Positions 57,466 to 64,000 of a stretch of 64,000 nt of DNA are shown here, piece after piece. Numbering within the stretch: the first letter of the stretch is position 1; every line of letters starts with the position of its first letter. Origin of the DNA: Plasmopara viticola (Eukaryota > Oomycota > Peronosporomycetes > Peronosporales > Peronosporaceae); assembly GCA_001695595.3 (NCBI GenBank), contig MBPM02000063.1:452368-516367 (forward strand), written 5' to 3'. The position numbers and the translations under genes were made by a program. Under the pieces are notes generated by a model. It was not told the DNA's origin. It saw only the letters and a program-made list of their open reading frames with translations, and searched no databases.

Positions 57466-58970
57466 ATGCAGTTTAATATGCTTGCAGTGCTAAGCCGATA
57501 TGTCAGTGCCTCCATCCTGCAATCGATCGATGCCCGAAATGCTCCAGCGGAAATCGCTCCTTGGCTCCTACGGGGACTACATTCACCACCCGCTTAAGCG
57601 CGATTGTGACCACCGCAAAAGACACCACGACATGGGCATTGCACTATCGTCGGCGCCTGGAAGACGATAAATCCCAGGCCACCGAGTCAAGAGACTACAG
57701 AAACGGCAAAGACGACTATGATCACAAGACCACGGCAGCTAACGCCTGCAAGGACGACGACCACAGCCACAAGAGCTTCGTGCACAAGGAACACCGCGGC
57801 TACAGCAAATTGGCAAGGACTACGACGACTACAGCCATGAGTACCACGGCCACGGCAACGACTTCTACGGCCACGGCAACGACTACTACGGCCACGGCAA
57901 TGACAACTACGGCAACGGCAACGACTACTATGGTTACGGCAAAGGATACGGTGGCAAAGCCTTTGGCTATTACCCGGACTACTATTCGTCATACGACGGA
58001 TTCATTACGCACAAGGATCCGTTCGTTGTGGATCAAGAACCCTACACTTTGGAGAGAGATTTGAGCCAAACGAAGGGGAAATCCACGTGCTGGTGGTGAT
58101 TTCGGCCAAAGACCACACTTCCTCTCTATACGCAGCAATTGCTGCCACGTTGTTCTAACGCACGTTCTTGAACGTTCCCAGTACCACGGATTCGAGAACT
58201 CAAAAGCTGAAGCAGCAATTGGTGAAGGACTTCAAATGTGATTGTGGGAAAATTAGAACGGCGACTCGATGCTTCTTTGCATGGTGATGAATGTTGGTCT
58301 ACCGATTCCTGTTGCGATTGCATCTCATCTTTCTCGACGAGAACACGATCGCCTCAAAGATGAATTGTGCAAATCGAGAATATTGACGTTGTGAATAACG
58401 GATTGCTGTTGTTCAGGCCGATAGCAAGCGCCTTCGATGATCTCGACATTGCGTTCCTTGTCGACAAGTACGATCTGTTCACATTAAATATTTATAATCC
58501 AACGATCTAGACGCACAGCTGCTCATGGACAGCTTGACCCTAGAGCAATGAGATGTACTTGGAGGTGGATTCGTACCAGCATATTGGAGGGTAAGCACAA
58601 GTACAATCTACGCTCCAAATGCGCCGCGATTCAATGTGCTCACAACAGTCGGCGAGCTGGATGGTAAGGCACTTCGTTCCAAGCAGGTCAATTCTACGTT
58701 CTTTTAGGCGCTGTTTATACTTTCAAGCTCAGTTTGTCAGAACCAAGGCGATTACCCAAGGATGGGTGTCGAAAGATTTTAAGGTCAATGACTTCTCGTC
58801 AAAAGGTTTTACACTGAAGAAAGGATGATATTGCTATTTCTTAGCAATATGAACATTTCCAAAAGTCCGCCATAGCGACTTTAATCACATTATCGTCGAC
58901 GGTGATATAAGTGTTCGTTTGCTGGGTCGATCTCATTGGAACACGTGTGGTTGAATAGAAGCCTGTGACG
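57466..58970 (+). pseudogene. Unit copy F
   Basis: The signal-like start is at 57,466. The GHY-rich frame (57,561-58,064) is broken by a frameshift after the SKL/A position but again ends LWREI-stop. The HNH_2-like domain (about 58,080-58,507) has a stop at FQRTF (ttctaacg), and a short indel follows at LKDE. The 3' segment (58,619-58,828) matches E exactly in protein sequence. The tail is truncated after cacgtgtggttgaatagaag, at the same place as in E. Confidence 0.6.
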
Positions 58971-59091
58971 CTCGTTCGTTCTAATCACCTGTATGATCTG
59001 ATATCGTGTTAGCGAAGAAGAGCTTCGCGCTAATAACAGAACCTCGACAAGCAGCTAACAGGTTTCAGCTAAAGAGAAGAAAAAAAAGTAG

Positions 59092-59376
59092 CTAATTCTT
59101 ATGCCGTGACTTATCTTTGAAAGATGGATATTTATTCTTGACAGATACATATTTAAACCTCCAACTGAAGTATTGCTCATCGTTTTCAACAATCCACTTA
59201 ACGAACTTGTTCTTATGTTTGCCCCGACGCACGATATAGCTATCGTCTCCAGCTTGAAACTTGCTGGCTAAAAAGCGTATTATATTCGAGTCTTCCGATT
59301 GTTCGTTGTATAACCATCGACAGTATGAGGCATTTTGCTCATAGACTTCAAATTCAGACATTTCAAACTCAGACAT
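59092..59376 (-). CDS. Unknown 94-aa protein, right arm
   Basis: It encodes exactly the same residues as 55,017-55,301, with the same ATG and upstream leader. Function is unknown. Confidence 0.45.
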   Translation of the reverse strand: MSEFEMSEFEVYEQNASYCRWLYNEQSEDSNIIRFLASKFQAGDDSYIVRRGKHKNKFVKWIVENDEQYFSWRFKYVSVKNKYPSFKDKSRHKN

Positions 59377-59523
59377 TTTTTGTAGTGTATGTGGTATATG
59401 GGGTATGCTCGTATATTGTATAGAATATAATTCAGGATCACAATTAAATTAACTCACGACTGATTCATATTTTGTAATTCTGTTACGAAAAGCTACTGTA
59501 GTTACTTCATCGCGTAGTGGTAG

Positions 59524-59796
59524 CTATTTGTTGACATTTATGTTACATCCAGACAAAAAAAGACCAACCACCTGACTAAACAAATGTTGTGTTGGTTTTC
59601 TGCGTCCGTAATTATGTTGATGATTTAAATTGTTATAGTTTTGTGCTTCAGTGTTTTCTGCCCATTGACACCATAGGATGGGGCTTGTCAAAATTGGATT
59701 TTTATTTTTTCTGTTTCTAATAGTGTAGGGATGGGGGTCAAGGAGTGTGTAAAAAGAGAAAAATAAGTTATAGTGCAAATGTTGCTTTATCATCAT
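59524..59796 (-). CDS. Unknown short ORF, right arm
   Basis: It matches 54,651-54,869 over its last 60 or so residues. Here the frame is open further upstream, giving a different N-terminus (MMIKQHLHYNLFFSFY). Confidence 0.25.
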   Translation of the reverse strand: MMIKQHLHYNLFFSFYTLLDPHPYTIRNRKNKNPILTSPILWCQWAENTEAQNYNNLNHQHNYGRRKPTQHLFSQVVGLFLSGCNINVNK

Positions 59797-59858
59797 ATAC
59801 TTTCATCGTTCATTGGACTCGTCTCCAGAAGACGTTCAACTTCAGCTCACGGTCTTAA

Positions 59859-60101
59859 ATGCAAAAGACTGCTTCCAACACGGTAAACTTAATTGAGGAC
59901 GACGCCACAACCGCTTCTATTGTAGGCTACACAGCTGTTGAATCCAAATATGGCCTTAACAGCAACAAATTCAACATTAAAATGGTGTTTTGTAATTTGA
60001 TCATACAGCATACGGCTAGACGACTTCACTCGGCTTCATGGTCTCGGTTGACCGTACCATACAGTCATCTATGGCCATGCTGTTTACAGTCGCTAATTTG
60101 A
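59859..60101 (+). CDS. Unknown 80-codon ORF, right arm
   Basis: Identical in protein to 54,291-54,533. No domain is recognised. Confidence 0.3.
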   Translation: MQKTASNTVNLIEDDATTASIVGYTAVESKYGLNSNKFNIKMVFCNLIIQHTARRLHSASWSRLTVPYSHLWPCCLQSLI

Positions 60102-60412
60102 ATGAATACTTTACGTCACAGTAATCTTGACAACAATTGAGAATTAGACTTTATCTGCTGCTATGCAGTTCCTTCTCAACGCGAACAGACACGAAATTTG
60201 TTTTACTGCAAACCTTAAAATCTTCGACCAACTTCCATTATCGAATTGCTCAAGTTTAGATCGGCATTAGCAGCTTTTATTGTGTCAAAACTACAGTCGG
60301 CGAGTCAGCGTCTAATATATGCTGCTTGCGTATTTCGCACGGACATATCAAATAGTTTGATAGTACTCACTTTAAGGCTATTTGCTTTGGATACTTAGGA
60401 TCGGTACTAGTC

Positions 60413-60862
60413 ATGGGTTATGACTTTGAGTGGTTTTGGAAAAACCTTGAATCGTCATTAGTCATGTCGAAGCTCAAAGTCCCGCCGGTGCGCATGGCGA
60501 CACCCGGAATCCGGCTACACTGTGGCCCTACGGGGCTCAATGAGGCTATTTTGTCATTAAACTTTCTACGATCAAACAATGAAACCGCAATGACATCTGA
60601 CAAGCCACTTTTGACAACGGGGTGCGACAAGGAGATCAAGTTGTGGAGCGTGGTGAGATGGAGGACATCGCAGCCAAGGGCGGCTCAGCGCTTGAGTTCA
60701 TTTCCAGCCTCTCGGGGCACGATCGTTGCCTTGATTGTGTGCTGTTCTCACATGGACGAAACATTTTTCTTGAATGTAACGAGAAAACCAATGAAGATGT
60801 TTTGGAAAATAGCTCGCCCTGTACTCCAATTAGCCCTCCTGGCTATGTTCAATGCAATATAA
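60413..60862 (+). pseudogene. CAF-1 p60 (CHAF1B)-like WD40 gene fragment, right arm
   Basis: The start contains SKLKVPPVRMATPGIRLHCG and then LLTTGCDKEIKLWSV, a better-preserved first WD40 end than in the left arm. The frame then shifts; the continuation GHDRCLDCVLFSHGR is in the frame at 60,622-60,933. After NIFLE the WD40 pattern is lost. As in the left arm, only the N-terminal part of the gene was captured. Confidence 0.55.
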
Positions 60863-62154
60863 TAAAGCGATTTTTTTTATGTTATCAATGGTGTCATGGT
60901 CAACTTTCCATTAAAGTCGAAATGGTGCGCTGACTCTTGACGCCCAAAAGTCGTCCACGTCGTCATTATGCATTCTCTTGCCAACATATAGAAGACGCTT
61001 GTAACCATCGCTTACGACCACTGTATTCAGCACTCGAAGGCATCGATATTTGAGTTCAAAGAGCCGATGCGATACAATAGTCAATCGCTGATGAAACTAA
61101 TAGTCTATTGGCTAGAAGGAAAACTGGGTCACAAACGATCGATCGATCAGATACTTAGCGTCATCCGATACACTCAATTTGATGCGCGGTCAAAATTAGT
61201 GTGATCTAACCGTATCAAGATTATGGGAAGACCAAACATATATGACCAGGTAGGTGGCCCGATCCATTCCAACTACTAGTAACATACGATCGTATGAAGC
61301 ACAATGTAATCGCTTGATAGGTTCTCATTAATTGCGCAACTATGGCTCACGTATTAGTTGGAGTATGATCTACTTGCGTAGTAGGTCAGCCGCGTTCTAT
61401 TCACAATTTTTATCATCCGTCAACAACCACTAAAGTCAGCAAGGTGTACGTGTCCAAACAGGCACAATAGTTATCAGACAAAGCATACAAGTATTTTGTG
61501 CTACACTCTAGCCGGTATAGCGCCCGATTCGCACCCACTTCTATAAAGAGCTTCAGTTGGGTGTTCATTTTGAAAAAAACGTAAGAAATTTAGAAAATAA
61601 AGGCTCAAGCATTAAACTTCATCAACCACACGATTGGCCAATGTTCTTGTGGTAAACAAATGTTTTGTCCCACACAAACACCGTAAGCTACATGTCGACC
61701 CAGAGTTGAGCTTGGGCGGAAAACATGATCGCGCTCTACCTGCTATCGGGAGTAGTCAAGTCCCAATATAGTAAGGGGGCTTTTAGCGACACAGTAGCCA
61801 ATTAGTCAATTGCGCACACCGCGCGCAGTCTAAAATACTTTGTCTCAGCGCACACCACCTATCCTACGACCTGTCAGGTCGGATCAACCAGCGGACCGAG
61901 CTTAAGGAATAAACGACGAGAACATAAAGAAAAGCTTCATTAAATTCCTTCCACGAAGCTTAGACCTTCTTCCCTGTCGGGGTTCAATGTGAGATTACAG
62001 CCTCGAAAAGTTTACAAGACCCGATATATTACACTGTTGTGGGCCTGAATACTCGAATTGTACCAATAGCGTCACACAAATGGAGAGATGCAGAACAAAT
62101 TATAAGATGGTCTGGACAAAGCATCAAAGAAGGATTGTTGACGATGCTGTTTAA

Positions 62155-64000
62155 GCGCTCATCAATTTGAGCATCTGAACGTACTTGAGCTCCTCAGAAA
62201 GGACACCTCCAACCTTTTACCAAAAAAGAGAGCATTGAAACGTATGGTACACAATTAAGAAAGAATTGCTATATGTAACACAAATGGTCCGCCACTACTT
62301 CTCCTTGCTCCAACTTCAGCAAGAGAGAAATCCATGCTTTACATTGTCTAATACCGACTAAAAAGGTCAACCGCTTCCAAATACGCCGCAACTCTATACT
62401 CAATTGCATTGTTCGCTGGTCATAACAGTGGTACAAAGGAACCACAGAGAAGACCTTGTGCGTAACAAGATATCGACAGACTGCCAGTAATTACATCGCT
62501 GTTAAACAGCCGATATGAAAAAGCGGTATCAAGAGTACCACAAGATGCGCATATCGCAGATCTCTCGATGCTTGTAGTGATTCGCTGTAGGTGATTATCG
62601 TGCCCGATCCACAAGCTGCTCACCGCAAATTAAGCCACACCCTTAGTCTTGATACTGCTTCCGTAAACTATGGTTAAGTGCAGCTTTTAAAGAATCGAAT
62701 TCTATGTCAAATAAGCTGGCTGGAACAACATTCTTTTTGGGGATTACTATAAAGTCGTAAAACTATCTTTGTCGTAGCACAAACTACACGGCTTATCGTA
62801 CCGTAAGGTGTCTGGTCCATACCGACCGGCCAATGTATGTTTGGACAGGAGGCGAAGGACAAAAATTACAGCTTAGCTTTCTACCACGTTAGCGATTCAT
62901 CATACAATCGTTTTTGTATCATCCTTCATAGTAGATTGTGACTTAGCACTATCGACGTCTAACACACCACACGTCCGACAAACGTGTGGCTAGGCTGCCA
63001 CTCGATAAAAAGCAGAGCTTGCGACTCCAACGTGATCATGATGGGCGACACATGCCATCAATGACAGTATATAATTTCCGATATTAGCAATGAGTTATGG
63101 TAGCACAAGTCGTTGCGAGCATTACTTTGAGTAGTGACAGAATGGCAAGCGCCAGCGTGATGTTAAGTTGTACAGAAATTTAAGTTTTACGTATGGTGCA
63201 ACACTCGAACGACAAATGGTGCAAGTGCTTTATGGTTGGTCATTGAGCGGAGGCTTATCGAGCGACTTCGTTTTGTTGCAAGCTTTACCACCTAAGGGAA
63301 AATATGTTAAGTCCAGAAGGGAGAAAGCGAGTCCTTGCTTGAAAAATTAGCTTCGACACAATTTATTTAAATGACTGCGATACTAAGCCGCAATGTTTAT
63401 CAAGCTTTACTGGCATCAATGCGAACAAAGAGGTGACATATTCAATCAACGACAGTGCTACGACGCATGCTATTCTGATGCAGAAACGTTTTTGGTTATT
63501 TAGCAAACTTCAGATTCTAGCAATGTCATAGCCATCAAAAGTACTAGCTCGGCTGCTCGAGAATGTTGTCGTGCTTGAATTTCATCGACAAAAAGAACGA
63601 CTGCTAGTTCCAACAGAAACAATTATGCAGCAAAGTTAAACCGAAACGTGCTAAAAGAAACCTTTTTCACTAAGGTATTGCTCAAACGCAGCTGCACTGA
63701 TTTGATGCAATCAGTGCATGTATGAAGTCGCTCCCGATTTTACTGAGTGGTGATGCAGACGGGAGCAAGCTTGACCATCACACGCACGACGAGGTACGAA
63801 CGACAAGATAGATGTCTGACGAAAGAAAAGTAGAACAGCTATGCGAACATTCGTATAATTAGTTTTGCCTATCGCATAGGGATAAAGGCGAACGGAGATG
63901 CATGTAATCACTTTACTTTCGCTTTTAAACAAAGGAAGAAGAATGGATGGTCTTCAAACTGTGGTCTCTACTGCACACATTAACCGGCTGTGGATGATGC
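62155..64000 (+). repeat. Flanking repeat block X, third copy, runs off the window
   Basis: It is in the same orientation as block X at 34.5 kb. The last bases (ctctactgcacacattaacc...gatgatgc) match the copy-1 block near 36,075-36,109, so about 450 bp of the block lie beyond the window before the expected 3' end of another unit. Confidence 0.8.

Larger units (their letters stand above)
58971..62147. repeat. Right outer arm of the E/F palindrome (block Y')
   Basis: It is the reverse complement of 52,251-55,480. The stretch from about 59,000 to 60,400 is almost identical to its partner. Further out, substitutions and small indels are more frequent. The arm ends at gacgatgctg, after which block X (third copy) begins. 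Confidence 0.88.

Noticed and set aside
1..64000. tRNA, rRNA and CRISPR features
   Set aside because: No cloverleaf with a proper T-arm, no rRNA core sequences and no spaced direct repeats typical of CRISPR were seen by eye; a covariance-model scan was not possible.

Overview
The window looks like nuclear DNA of an oomycete (Peronosporales-like: Phytophthora or a downy mildew). This is an inference. It rests on compact genes with very short GT..AG introns (59-88 bp where I could place them), a gene-dense island inside long AT-rich repeat-derived stretches, and the mix of degraded Copia, Gypsy, LINE and MULE elements. No species can be named from the sequence alone.

Layout. 1-9,141 is gene-poor, with a Copia-like remnant near 7.3-7.9 kb. 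9,142-14,178 is a compact island of three housekeeping genes: a PLP-dependent amino-acid decarboxylase (minus), a RAD4/XPC DNA-damage recognition protein whose start codon lies only 19 bp from that of the decarboxylase, and a mitochondrial MoaA/MOCS1A molybdenum-cofactor enzyme with one intron. 14.3-21.6 kb is decayed Gypsy DNA with two strong hairpins. 21,964-22,816 is an SC35-like SR splicing factor (3 exons, 232 aa) and 24,341-26,169 a mitochondrial succinyl-CoA:3-ketoacid CoA-transferase (6 exons, 499 aa). 27.2-33.0 kb is a decayed LINE on the minus strand, with an adjoining 281-bp tandem repeat.

The unusual part is 34.5-64 kb. It holds six copies of a repeated gene-like unit, always in divergent minus/plus pairs around a conserved spacer of about 530-575 bp. 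Each copy has a start that reads like a signal peptide, a Gly/His/Tyr/Asp/Asn-rich repeat region, an HNH_2-like domain and a conserved 3' tail. Copies A-D (36.8-46.5 kb) form nested palindromes inside a repeated flanking block X (34.5-36.5 kb, inverted at 46.7-48.9 kb). Copies E-F (55.5-59.0 kb) lie at the centre of a second palindrome of about 9.9 kb (52.25-62.15 kb). The arms of that palindrome carry a captured, broken fragment of a CAF-1 p60 (CHAF1B)-like WD40 gene and a small unknown ORF, identical in protein sequence in both arms. A decayed MULE transposase lies between the two palindromes. A third X block starts at 62.15 kb and runs off the window, which predicts another unit just beyond the end.

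All six copies have frame breaks, several shared between copies, so I treat them as pseudogenes or as genes whose structure I cannot resolve. The copies are mosaic: some blocks match best within a divergent pair, others across the larger palindrome. This is the pattern expected from arm-to-arm gene conversion.
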